From positions 558,001 through 622,000 of the forward strand of contig NZ_BAABCJ010000001.1 of NCBI RefSeq assembly GCF_039538765.1: a stretch of DNA of 64,000 nucleotides, given 5' to 3'. The translations under genes were made by a program, and so were the position numbers. Position 1 is the stretch's first letter; each line of letters begins with the position of its first letter. The notes under the pieces are model-generated. The model saw nothing but the letters and a program-made list of their open reading frames with translations, did no database searches and was not told the origin of the DNA. The DNA is from Zhihengliuella alba (lineage in GTDB: Bacteria > Actinomycetota > Actinomycetes > Actinomycetales > Micrococcaceae). Below are positions 30,991 through 38,914 of this stretch, one piece after another.

Positions 30991-32517
30991 ATGACCGATG
31001 CCCAGCACGCCCCCGGGTCCGCCGCAGCGGACGGCGCCGTCTCCGACGCCGCCCCCGATTTCACCGACGCCGACCTGGAGACGTGCCTGCGCGTCCTCGG
31101 CGCGATCCACACCCTCCCGGACGACGACGACCGCTTCATCGCGGTGCGTCACGGCACCAGCCGGATGTTCAAGGAGGTCAAGCGCTACCGCAAGGCCGTC
31201 GCGCGGCGGGAGGTGCAGGAGCACGACCGCGCCGTCGCCGAGCGCACGGCCACGGGCGCGCCGGACCGGCTCGACGACGAGACGCTCGGCCTGCCGCTGA
31301 GCTCGGGCACGGACGGCGACAGCGCCGGCGAGTACCTCCGGCCGCGCGGCTGCTACGTGTGCAAGCGGGACTACACCCGTGCGGATGCGTTCCACCACGC
31401 CCTGTGCCCGGAGTGCGCGGAGGCCGGCCGTGCATGGCGCAACGCGCGCACGGATCTGACGGGACGGCGCGCGCTCCTCACCGGCGGCCGGGCCAAGATC
31501 GGCATGCACATCGCCCTGCGCCTGCTGCGCGACGGCGCCCGCACCACCATCACCACCCGCTTCCCGCATGACGCCGCCCGCCGGTTCGCCGCCGTCGAGG
31601 ACTCGGGCGACTGGCTGCACCGGCTGCGCATCGTGGGGATCGACCTGCGCGACCCCGCTCAGGTCATCTCGCTGGCCGATCGCGTGGCCGCCGACGGCCC
31701 GCTGGACATCCTGATCAACAATGCCGCCCAGACGGTCCGGCGCTCGGCCGGCTCCTACCGCCACCTGGTCGAGAACGAGTCGCGTCCGCTGCCGCCCGAG
31801 CTGACCCCGGCTCACGGCGGCCCCGAGGTCCTCGGCGGCGGGCACTCGCCGCAGGAGCACCCCAAGGCCCTGGCCGCCGCGTTCCACCTGCAGGCGGCCG
31901 AGCTGACGCAGACCGAGGCGATGGACCCGGTCCGCCTCGCCGGGCTGGCGATGACGGCCGGCTCGGCGTCCCTCGAGCGCATCGGCGCCGGGACGGCGAT
32001 CGACGCCGGCGGGTTGGTGCCGGACGTCGTCAGCCAGAACAGCTGGACGCAGGTGCTGGGCGAGGTCGACCCCCTGGAGCTCCTCGAGGTCCAGCTCTGC
32101 AACGTCACCGCGCCCTTCCTGCTGGCCAGCCGCCTCCGGCCCGCCCTGGCCGCCTCGGACGCCCGGCGGAAGTACATCGTCAACGTCTCGGCGATGGAGG
32201 GCCAGTTCTCGCGCCGCTACAAGGGTGCCGGCCATCCGCACACCAACATGGCGAAGGCCGGTCTGAACATGCTGACACGGACCAGCGCCGAGGAGCTCTT
32301 CACCGAGGACAACATCCTGATGACCGCGGTGGACACCGGCTGGATCACGGACGAGCGCCCCCACGACGACAAGTTCCGCCATGCCGCCGACGGCTGGCAC
32401 GCCCCGCTGGACCTGATCGACGGCGCGGCCCGCGTCTACCACCCCGTCGTCGCCGGCGAGGCGGGACTGGACCTGTACGGATGCTTCCTCAAGGACTACG
32501 CGAGGTCGCCCTGGTGA
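30991..32517 (+). CDS. SDR-fold protein with N-terminal Cys4 zinc-knuckle-like domain
   Basis: A 508-residue protein of unknown function. Residues 1-150 form an acidic/basic N-terminal region ending in a CxxC-x14-CxxC knuckle (Cys121, 124, 139, 142). Residues 155-500 are a short-chain dehydrogenase fold: ALLTGGRAKIGMHIALRLL at 161-179 for NAD(P), then ILINNAAQTV at 240-249. About 100 residues are inserted at 253-350. The catalytic tetrad is altered: Ser400 and Lys422 are present, but Thr418 occupies the usual Tyr position (HTNMAKAG instead of YxxxK). It may be a non-catalytic or differently catalytic SDR. The stop overlaps the next start (GTGA), so it is coupled to the YeiH-type gene. Confidence 0.85.
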   Translation: MTDAQHAPGSAAADGAVSDAAPDFTDADLETCLRVLGAIHTLPDDDDRFIAVRHGTSRMFKEVKRYRKAVARREVQEHDRAVAERTATGAPDRLDDETLGLPLSSGTDGDSAGEYLRPRGCYVCKRDYTRADAFHHALCPECAEAGRAWRNARTDLTGRRALLTGGRAKIGMHIALRLLRDGARTTITTRFPHDAARRFAAVEDSGDWLHRLRIVGIDLRDPAQVISLADRVAADGPLDILINNAAQTVRRSAGSYRHLVENESRPLPPELTPAHGGPEVLGGGHSPQEHPKALAAAFHLQAAELTQTEAMDPVRLAGLAMTAGSASLERIGAGTAIDAGGLVPDVVSQNSWTQVLGEVDPLELLEVQLCNVTAPFLLASRLRPALAASDARRKYIVNVSAMEGQFSRRYKGAGHPHTNMAKAGLNMLTRTSAEELFTEDNILMTAVDTGWITDERPHDDKFRHAADGWHAPLDLIDGAARVYHPVVAGEAGLDLYGCFLKDYARSPW

Positions 32518-33599
32518 CGAGCGGCCGCCCGCTCCGGGCCCTGCTGCCCGGCAAGGACGCGCTGCCGGGGCTCGGGGCCGCCGCGGCCGTCGTCGCCCTG
32601 GCGTTCGCGGTCGCCGCGCTGCTGCCCGCCGTGCCGGCCATGACGCTCTGCGTGGTCGCCGGCGCCGTGCTGGGCAACTCCCCGTGGACCGGCCCGCGCC
32701 CGGGGAGACGCGGCGGCGCGAGCCTCTCCCCCGGGATGGACTACGCCGGCACGCTCCTGATGCGGGCCGGCATCGTCCTGCTCGGGCTGCAGCTGGTGCT
32801 CGCCGACGTCGCCGCCCTCGGGGCGGCCGGGATCGCGGCCGTGCTCGGCGTCGTCGTCGTCGCGTTCGCCGGCACCTGGGCGATCGGCAAGGCGCTCCGG
32901 CTGCCCGGCGACCAGCCGACGCTCCTGGCGGCCGGCTTCTCCATCTGCGGCGCCAGCGCCATCGGCGCCGTGAGCCAGGCGCGCGGCACGGCCCGGGACG
33001 CGTCCGTCCCGCTGGCCCTCGTGACCCTGTGCGGGACCCTGTCCATTGCGGCCCTGCCGCTGTTGAACACCGTGCTCGGGCTCGACACGGCGACCTTCGG
33101 GCACTGGGTCGGGGCCTCCGTGCACGACGTCGGCCAGGTGGTGGCGACCGCGGACATCGCCGACGCGGCCACCCAGGCGAGTCCCGCGCAGGCGGCCGTC
33201 GGGACGACGGCGCTCGCGGCGGCCGTCGTCGTCAAGCTCCTGCGGGTCCTCGCCCTGGCACCGGTCGCCACGCTCGGCGCGTGGTCGGCCCGCCGCACCG
33301 CACCCGGCCGGGGCGGGACCCTGCCGCCGCTGGTGCCGGCGTTCGTGGTCGGCTTCGCGCTGATGGTCGCGGTCCGGGCCACCGGACTGGTGCCGGCAGC
33401 CGTGCTCGATGCCGCCCGGCCCGTGCAGGAGGTGCTCCTGGGCGCTGCGCTGGTCGGACTGGGATACGCGATCGACGTCCGGGCGCTCCTGGGCTCCGCC
33501 GGGCGCGCCACCGCAGCAGCCCTCATCGCCTGGGTCCTCGTGGCGCTGGCAGGACTCGGAGCCGCAGCCCTTATCTCAAACGGTTCTTTCATGGTCTAA
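32514..33599 (+). CDS. YeiH-family putative sulfate/anion exporter
   Basis: A 361-residue membrane protein with about 10 hydrophobic helices. It matches the YeiH/Cons_hypoth698 family: LLMRAGIVLLGLQLVLADV, AAGFSICGASAIGAVSQA, HWVGASVHDVGQVVATA and VLLGAALVGLGYAIDVRALL are diagnostic in order. Some members are called sulfate exporters; substrate evidence is thin. GTG 32514 overlaps the upstream TGA by 4 bp; an earlier in-frame ATG at 32481 would overlap the SDR gene more deeply. The C-terminus ends only 7 bp before the next gene. Confidence 0.88.
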   Translation: MTSGRPLRALLPGKDALPGLGAAAAVVALAFAVAALLPAVPAMTLCVVAGAVLGNSPWTGPRPGRRGGASLSPGMDYAGTLLMRAGIVLLGLQLVLADVAALGAAGIAAVLGVVVVAFAGTWAIGKALRLPGDQPTLLAAGFSICGASAIGAVSQARGTARDASVPLALVTLCGTLSIAALPLLNTVLGLDTATFGHWVGASVHDVGQVVATADIADAATQASPAQAAVGTTALAAAVVVKLLRVLALAPVATLGAWSARRTAPGRGGTLPPLVPAFVVGFALMVAVRATGLVPAAVLDAARPVQEVLLGAALVGLGYAIDVRALLGSAGRATAAALIAWVLVALAGLGAAALISNGSFMV

Positions 33600-33600
33600 T
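33595..33600 (+). promoter_or_regulatory. -10-like box placed for leaderless pepN copy 2
   Basis: TCTAAT (5 of 6 match to TATAAT) ends 6 nt before GTG 33607 and overlaps the stop codon of the upstream gene. No ribosome site is visible. Confidence 0.4.
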
Positions 33601-33606
33601 GTCCGT

Positions 33607-36333
33607 GTGGATTCGAAGAACCTGACCCGCAGTGAAGCGGCTCGACGCGCCCGATTGGTCTCCGACGTCTCGTACCGGCTGGAGTTGGACCTCTCCCGGG
33701 CCCAGGACCCCGATCGGCCGCACTTCGGATCGCGGACCACGGTGTCCTTCTCCTGTGCGAGCCCCGGCGAGTCGACCTTCCTCGACTTCCTGCACGGCGG
33801 GGTCGACTCCGTCGAGCTCAACGGGACGCGCCTGGACGCCGACGCCGTCGTCGGCGAGCACCGCGTGCGCCTGCCGGACCTCCGTGAGCGGAACACCGCC
33901 GTCGTCAGCGGGCGCGGCCTCTACTCGACCAGCGGCGAGGGCCTGCACCGCTTCGTCGACCCGGCGGACGGGGAGACCTACCTGTACACGCAGTACGAGC
34001 CGGCCGATGCGCGCCGGGTCTTCGCGAACTTCGAGCAGCCCGATCTGAAGGCCGTCTACGAGGTCGCCATCACCGCCCCGGACGACTGGCACGTCGCGTC
34101 CAACGGGGCCGTGGCGCGCGTCGACGACAACGGCGACGGCACGGCCACCTGGCACTTCCGCCGCACCGAGCCGATGTCCACCTACATCACCGCCGTGCTC
34201 GCCGGCCCCTACCACTACGTGACGGACCGGTGGACCGGGACGACGGCCGACGGCCGCACGCTCGGGATCGACCTGGGCGCGTCCTGCCGGAAGTCCCTGG
34301 CGAAGGACTTCGACGCCGACCGCATCCTCGACGTCACCAAGAGCGGCCTCGATCTCTTCCACCGCCTGTTCCAGTACCCGTACCCGTGGGGCAAGTACGA
34401 CCAGGCGTTCGTGCCCGAGTACAACCTCGGGGCCATGGAGAACCCGGGCCTCGTCACGTTCACGGAGCGCTACGTGTTCACCTCGCGGGCCACCGCCGCC
34501 CAGCACGAGGGCCGCGCGAACACGCTGCTGCACGAGATGGCCCACATGTGGTTCGGCGACTTGGTGACCATGGAGTGGTGGGACGACCTCTGGCTCAAGG
34601 AGTCCTTCGCCGACTACATGGGCTCGCTCGCCACCGAGCGCGCCACGGAGCTCGGCCAGCCGTGGGTGACCTTCGCGAACCGCCGGAAGGCGTGGGCGTA
34701 CGTGCAGGACCAGCTGCCCACCACCCACCCGATCGTCGCCGACATCCCCGATGTGGAGGCGGCGCGGCAGAACTTCGACGGCATCACCTATGCCAAGGGC
34801 GCCTCGGTCCTCAAGCAGCTGGCCGCCTACGTGGGCGAGGACGCGTTCTTCACGGCGGCGCGCCGCTACTTCGCCGCGCACGCCTTCGGCAACACCACGC
34901 TGGACGACTTCCTGGCCGTGCTGGCCGAGGCGTCCGGACGGGACATGCGCGAGTGGTCCGCCGCCTGGCTCGAGACGGCGGGCGTCGCGGACCTGCGCGT
35001 GCTCCTGGAGACGGACGACGACGGCCTGGTCACCTCCGCCGTGCTGGAGCAGCAGTCGGTGGACCCCGTGACGGGGCGCGAGGTGCTGCGCCCCCACATG
35101 CTGCGCGTCGGCACGTGGGACCTGGTGGACGGCCGCCTCGAGCGGACCGGCAGCCACGCCGTCGAGCTGACCGGCGCCTCGGTCCCCGTTCCGGAGCTGG
35201 CCGGGCGTCCGCGTCCCGCCCTGGTCCTGCCCAATGACGAGGACCTCACGTACGGCAAGGTGGTGTTCGACGACGTCTCCCTCGCCACCGTGCTCGACCG
35301 CGTGGGCGAGCTGGGCGAGCCGCTCGCCGCGGCCACGGCCTGGGCCGCCCTGTGGAACATGGTGCGGGACGCCAAGCTCCCGGCCACCGCCTTCGCCGAC
35401 GCCGTGGTCCGGTTCGCCCCGACGGCCACCGAGGTGGGCGTGCTGCAGCTGCTGCTGGAGCAGGCCACCTCCGCGCTGGAGCACTACGCCCCGGCCTCCG
35501 CGCGGGACGGGGCCGTCTCCGCACTGACGACGGGCGTCCTGGACCTGCTCGGCCGGGCCGAGGCTGGTTCGGACCACCAGGTCGCGCTCGCGCGGGCTTT
35601 CGCGCGGCTGGCCCGGCACGGCGGCGAAGCGGCCACCGTCGAGGCGCTCCTGGACGCCGACCGCTCGGGGCGCTCACCGATCGCCGGACTGGAAGTCGAC
35701 GAGCAGCTGCGTTGGGCGCTGCTCCAGGCGGGGGCTGCGTCCGGGCGGGTCGCCCAGGACGAGTTGGACGAGGCACTGGGCACGGCCCCGAGCGCCGTCG
35801 CGACGGTCGGCCACGCGACCGCGACGGCCGCCCGCCCGGTGCCGGAGGTCAAGGCGGCCGCGTGGCGATCCGTCCTGACGGGCCGGACGGCCGAGGGACG
35901 CCCGCTCTCCAACGACGTGCTCTCGGCGACGGCCGAGGGCTTCCGCATCGGCTCGCCCGGGCTGACCGCCGACTACTACGGCGAGTACTGGCCCGCGCTC
36001 GCCGGCATCTGGGGCTCGATGTCGAACGGACAGGCGAGCCGCATCATCCAGGGCCTCTTCCCGCTCGCCCAGGACATCGACGACGTGCTGCAGTGCCCGG
36101 CCCGGCCCGGCGAGGACGGAACGCCGCGCCTCGGCCTGGAGGACGGCTCGGCGGCCCGGGCGGCACGCTCGCACCCTGTGGTCCAGCGCGCCCACGAGTG
36201 GCTCGCGGAGCACGGAGACGCCCCGGCCGCGCTGCGGCGGTTGCTCGTCGAACAGACGCACACGCTGGAGCGCACGCTGACCGCGCAGGCGGTGGCCGCA
36301 TCGATCAGCGAGCCGTCGGCCGAAATCGTCTAG
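33607..36333 (+). CDS. pepN: Aminopeptidase N (M1 zinc metallopeptidase), copy 2
   Basis: A 908-residue M1 aminopeptidase paralogous to the product at 566-3115. GAMEN is at 275-279, HEMAH at 309-313, and the third zinc ligand is Glu332 in KESFAD. The N-terminal block HRFVDPADGETYLYTQYE is nearly the same as in copy 1, while the C-terminal helical domain diverges and is about 60 residues longer. GTG 33607 (MDSKNLTRSEAARRAR) aligns with the start of copy 1; the frame is open upstream but would overlap the YeiH gene. Two complete M1 enzymes in one window imply different substrate ranges. Confidence 0.94.
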   Translation: MDSKNLTRSEAARRARLVSDVSYRLELDLSRAQDPDRPHFGSRTTVSFSCASPGESTFLDFLHGGVDSVELNGTRLDADAVVGEHRVRLPDLRERNTAVVSGRGLYSTSGEGLHRFVDPADGETYLYTQYEPADARRVFANFEQPDLKAVYEVAITAPDDWHVASNGAVARVDDNGDGTATWHFRRTEPMSTYITAVLAGPYHYVTDRWTGTTADGRTLGIDLGASCRKSLAKDFDADRILDVTKSGLDLFHRLFQYPYPWGKYDQAFVPEYNLGAMENPGLVTFTERYVFTSRATAAQHEGRANTLLHEMAHMWFGDLVTMEWWDDLWLKESFADYMGSLATERATELGQPWVTFANRRKAWAYVQDQLPTTHPIVADIPDVEAARQNFDGITYAKGASVLKQLAAYVGEDAFFTAARRYFAAHAFGNTTLDDFLAVLAEASGRDMREWSAAWLETAGVADLRVLLETDDDGLVTSAVLEQQSVDPVTGREVLRPHMLRVGTWDLVDGRLERTGSHAVELTGASVPVPELAGRPRPALVLPNDEDLTYGKVVFDDVSLATVLDRVGELGEPLAAATAWAALWNMVRDAKLPATAFADAVVRFAPTATEVGVLQLLLEQATSALEHYAPASARDGAVSALTTGVLDLLGRAEAGSDHQVALARAFARLARHGGEAATVEALLDADRSGRSPIAGLEVDEQLRWALLQAGAASGRVAQDELDEALGTAPSAVATVGHATATAARPVPEVKAAAWRSVLTGRTAEGRPLSNDVLSATAEGFRIGSPGLTADYYGEYWPALAGIWGSMSNGQASRIIQGLFPLAQDIDDVLQCPARPGEDGTPRLGLEDGSAARAARSHPVVQRAHEWLAEHGDAPAALRRLLVEQTHTLERTLTAQAVAASISEPSAEIV

Positions 36334-36383
36334 GGCGGCACCAGCACGGCGGCCGCGGACTCCGCGGTCCCGATCAGGGCCCG

Positions 36384-36459
36384 ATCGACCGGGCCCTGAT
36401 CGGCCGGGGCCCGATTGACCGGGTCCTGATCGGCGGGGCCGCGTTGGACCGGGGTCAGG
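36384..36459. repeat. 30-bp tandem repeat, about 2.5 copies
   Basis: Units start at 36384 (ATCGACCGGGCCCTGATCGG...), 36414 (ATTGACCGGGTCCTGATCGG...) and 36444 (TTGGACCGGGGTCAGG, partial). They fill the space between pepN copy 2 and lplA and run into the lplA stop codon. Each unit contains a GGGCCC- or GGACC-type partial palindrome, so it may fold as a terminator for the two convergent genes. Confidence 0.6.
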
Positions 36460-37549
36460 GGACCCGGTTGATCCATTCCCGGGCCAGGAATTTCTCCGCG
36501 GCGAGTGCCTCCGCGCGGGCGAGCGTCTCCTCGTCGAGGTGAGCGCGCCGGGCTCCATAGCGGGTCTCGAAGACCTGCATCATCGTCTCGAAGATCTCGT
36601 CGCGGCTGCGCCCGGCCTGCCGTTTGAGCGGGTCGACGCGCTTCCTGGCGCTCGCGATGCCCTTGTCCGAGATCTTCTCCCGGCCGATCCGCAGGACCTG
36701 CATCATCTTGTCGGCGTCGATGTCGTAGCTCATCGTCACGTGGTGCAGGAGTCCCCCGTTCGCGAGCCGTTTCTGGGCCGCCCCGCCGATCTTGCCCTGC
36801 TCGGTCGCGATGTCGTTGAGGGGCTTGTAGTGCGCCCGGATCCCGACGGCGGCGAGCGCCTCCATGACCCAGGCATCGAGGAACGGGTAGCTGTCGGCGA
36901 AGCTCAGCCCGTCCACCAGAGACGTCGGCGCGTAGAGCGAGTACGTGATGCAGTTGCCGGACTCCATGAACATGGCACCGCCGCCGGAGATCCGGCGCAT
37001 GACGGTCACGCCGTGCTCGGCGGCCGCCTCGGCGTCGACCTCGTTGCGCAGCGACTGGAAGCTCCCGATGACCACCGCGCGCTCGGACCAGTCCCAGAGC
37101 CGCAGGGTCGGCTTCCGCTCCCCGGCGGCCACCTGGCGCGTGAGGATCTCGTCGAGCGCCACGTTGGTGGCGATCGGCAGGTCCTGCGGCGGGAGGATCT
37201 CCCACTCGTGGTCCGCCCAGGTGCTCGCGTGGCCGAGGGCACGGCGGGCAGCGGTAGCGACTGCGGCGGCGTCGAACCCGATCATGGAGGCCTCCGGGCG
37301 CAGGCCGTGGACGACGGCGTCCGCGATCGTTCCATGCGTCGCGTCGGCCGGCAGCCCGGTCAGGGCGGCGTTGAGGTCGCCGAGGGCCTCGTCCGGCTCG
37401 AGGAAGAAGTCGCCGTTGACGTTGGCGGCGGCGACGAGGCCGTCCTGGATCCGCAGGTCGACGACGACGAGCTTGCCGTCCACCACCTTGTACTCGCCGT
37501 GGTGGGTGTAGGTCTCGGGTCCGGTGGCGGCGGGAGGCAGATTCGTCAT
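36455..37549 (-). CDS. lplA: Lipoate-protein ligase with N-terminal accessory domain
   Basis: A 364-residue enzyme that activates lipoate with ATP and transfers it to E2 and H proteins. The order of domains is inverted relative to E. coli LplA. Residues 15-105 resemble the accessory (LplB-like) domain (GEYKVVDGKLVVVDLRIQDG, NVNGDFFLEPDEALGDLN), and residues 115-364 are the catalytic LplA domain, with RRISGGGAMF at 185-194 and Lys253 in GKIGGAAQ. Separate LplA and LplB occur in Thermoplasma; here they are fused with the accessory part first. TAGAAT lies exactly 6 nt before ATG 37549, and no Shine-Dalgarno is present, so it is probably leaderless. Confidence 0.9.
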   Translation of the reverse strand: MTNLPPAATGPETYTHHGEYKVVDGKLVVVDLRIQDGLVAAANVNGDFFLEPDEALGDLNAALTGLPADATHGTIADAVVHGLRPEASMIGFDAAAVATAARRALGHASTWADHEWEILPPQDLPIATNVALDEILTRQVAAGERKPTLRLWDWSERAVVIGSFQSLRNEVDAEAAAEHGVTVMRRISGGGAMFMESGNCITYSLYAPTSLVDGLSFADSYPFLDAWVMEALAAVGIRAHYKPLNDIATEQGKIGGAAQKRLANGGLLHHVTMSYDIDADKMMQVLRIGREKISDKGIASARKRVDPLKRQAGRSRDEIFETMMQVFETRYGARRAHLDEETLARAEALAAEKFLAREWINRVP

Positions 37550-37626
37550 GAGTCGATTCTAGTGATCCGTACTGCCCGGGCCGGCCGCCCGGCGGCGCGT
37601 GCTGGGCCCGGTCCAGCGTCGTTAAA

Positions 37627-37663
37627 CACAGTAGGACCCCGCCACTGGCGGGGTCCTACTGTG
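37627..37663 (-). terminator. Intrinsic terminator of rpmE2
   Basis: A perfect 17-bp stem (37627-37643 with 37647-37663), 3-nt loop ACT, followed on the minus strand by TTTAAC. It lies 50 bp after the rpmE2 stop. Confidence 0.85.
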
Positions 37664-37715
37664 GCGGGGGAAGCGCCGACGCGGTCGGCCGCCTCCCCCG
37701 GCTACTGCGGCGTGA

Positions 37716-37973
37716 CTACTTCTTGCCGCCGAAGTTCTTGAAGCGAGCGTTGAAGCGCTCCACGCGACCGGCGGAGTCCATGATGCGCTGCTTGCCCGTG
37801 TAGAACGGGTGCGAGGCGGCGGAGATCTCGACGTCGATCACCGGGTAGGTGTTGCCGTCCTCCCACTCGATGGTCTTGTTCGACGTGGCGGTCGAGCGCG
37901 TCAGGAACTTCTCGCCGGATGCCAGGTCGTTGAAAACCACCGGTGCGTACTCGGGGTGCGTGTTTGCCTTCAT
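37716..37973 (-). CDS. rpmE2: 50S ribosomal protein L31 type B (zinc-free)
   Basis: An 85-residue type B L31: MKANTHPEYAPVVFNDLASG, TRSTATSNKTIEWEDG, HPFYTGKQRIMDSAGRVERF and a Lys-rich end. The CxxC zinc ligands of type A L31 are absent, so this is the zinc-independent version, which in many bacteria replaces L31A under zinc limitation through Zur. ATG 37973 has AAGG 8 nt upstream. A clear promoter is seen at 38075-38103, giving a leader of about 95 nt that contains a near-palindrome at 38005-38020. No recognisable Zur box was seen. Confidence 0.96.
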   Translation of the reverse strand: MKANTHPEYAPVVFNDLASGEKFLTRSTATSNKTIEWEDGNTYPVIDVEISAASHPFYTGKQRIMDSAGRVERFNARFKNFGGKK

Positions 37974-38004
37974 GATTTAAACCTTCGTCTCTGAGCCTCT
38001 GGAT

Positions 38005-38020
38005 TTTGCCAGCTGCCAAA
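38005..38020 (-). promoter_or_regulatory. Near-palindrome in the rpmE2 leader
   Basis: TTTGCCAGCTGCCAAA is a 16-bp dyad with one mismatch per arm (TTTG..CAGCTG..CAAA pattern). It lies in the transcribed leader about 32 nt before the rpmE2 start, so it could be a repressor site or an RNA hairpin. The function is unknown. Confidence 0.4.
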
Positions 38021-38074
38021 CTTGTGAGGTGCCCACCGGTTCCGCCGACGCGGAGGAGGATGGACCGACGCACC

Positions 38075-38103
38075 ATCCTATCCCACACCGGGCGCGAACC
38101 CAA
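38075..38103 (-). promoter_or_regulatory. Promoter of rpmE2
   Basis: On the minus strand, TTGGGT (38103-38098), a 17-bp spacer and TAGGAT (38080-38075). Confidence 0.55.
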
Positions 38104-38110
38104 TTCCGCC

Positions 38111-38914
38111 TCAGCGGGCCCGGAGCTCCCAGAAGGCCACGGCGGACGCGGCGGCCACATTGAGCGAGTCCACGCCCTGGCGCATCGGGATGACCACCTG
38201 CAGGTCCGACGCCTCGAGGGCCTGCGGCGAGACGCCGGCGCCCTCGGTGCCGAGGATCAGGGCGAGCCGGGGCAGGTCCATCCGTGCGACGTCGTCCACC
38301 GGCCGGGCGCCCTCCGTCACCTCGAGCGCGGCGAGGGAGAACCCCTCGGCCTTCAGTTGCGCTACGGCGTCGTCCCAGTCCCCGAGCCGCGCCCACGGGA
38401 TCTGGAAGACCGTTCCCATGGAGACGCGGATGGCCCGGCGGTACAGGGGGTCCGCGCAGCGCTCGGTGACCAGGATCGCGTCGACCCCGATGGCCGCGGC
38501 CGACCGGAAGATGGCCCCCAGGTTCGTGTGGTCCGCCAGGTCCTCGAGGATCGCGACCCGCCGGGCGCCGGCGAGCACCGCGTCGAGGGCGAGCGGCTCG
38601 GGACGGTTCATGGCCGCGAGGGCGCCCCGGTGCAGCTGGAAGCCGGCGATCGCCTCGAGGAGCCTCGGCTCGCCCACGTAGGCGGGCACGTCCGGGTACG
38701 CGTCGAGGACGTCGGCGAGGCCCTCCACCCACTGCGGGGCGAGGAAGAAGCTGCGCGGCGTGTGGCCGGCGGCGAGGGCACGGCGGACGACCTTGGAACT
38801 CTCGGCGATGTAGCGCCCGTTGGCCGGGTCGGCGGTCTGGCGCAGCTGCGCGTCGGAGAGGGCCCAGTAGTCGGAGACGCGCGGATCGTCCGCCCGCTCA
38901 AGGTGGACGATCAT
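38111..38914 (-). CDS. TrmH/SpoU-family RNA 2'-O-methyltransferase
   Basis: A 267-residue SPOUT methyltransferase. The N-terminal substrate-binding part spans residues 1-100. The C-terminal SpoU domain has the three knot motifs: ILEDLADHTNLGAIFRSAAA near 121-140, LALILGTEGAGVSP near 219-232 and IPMRQGVDSLNVAAASAVAF near 243-262. It methylates a ribose in rRNA or tRNA with S-adenosylmethionine; the exact target is not deducible. ATG 38914 overlaps the TauE stop (ATGA), and it is the last gene of a three-gene leftward operon. The frame is open upstream within tauE, which is not coding in that frame. Confidence 0.92.
   Translation of the reverse strand: MIVHLERADDPRVSDYWALSDAQLRQTADPANGRYIAESSKVVRRALAAGHTPRSFFLAPQWVEGLADVLDAYPDVPAYVGEPRLLEAIAGFQLHRGALAAMNRPEPLALDAVLAGARRVAILEDLADHTNLGAIFRSAAAIGVDAILVTERCADPLYRRAIRVSMGTVFQIPWARLGDWDDAVAQLKAEGFSLAALEVTEGARPVDDVARMDLPRLALILGTEGAGVSPQALEASDLQVVIPMRQGVDSLNVAAASAVAFWELRAR

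Noticed and set aside
33589..35619. 676-codon minus-strand frame over pepN copy 2
   Set aside because: Antisense shadow with Val/Leu/Arg/Gly bias; the plus strand encodes GAMEN and HEMAH.
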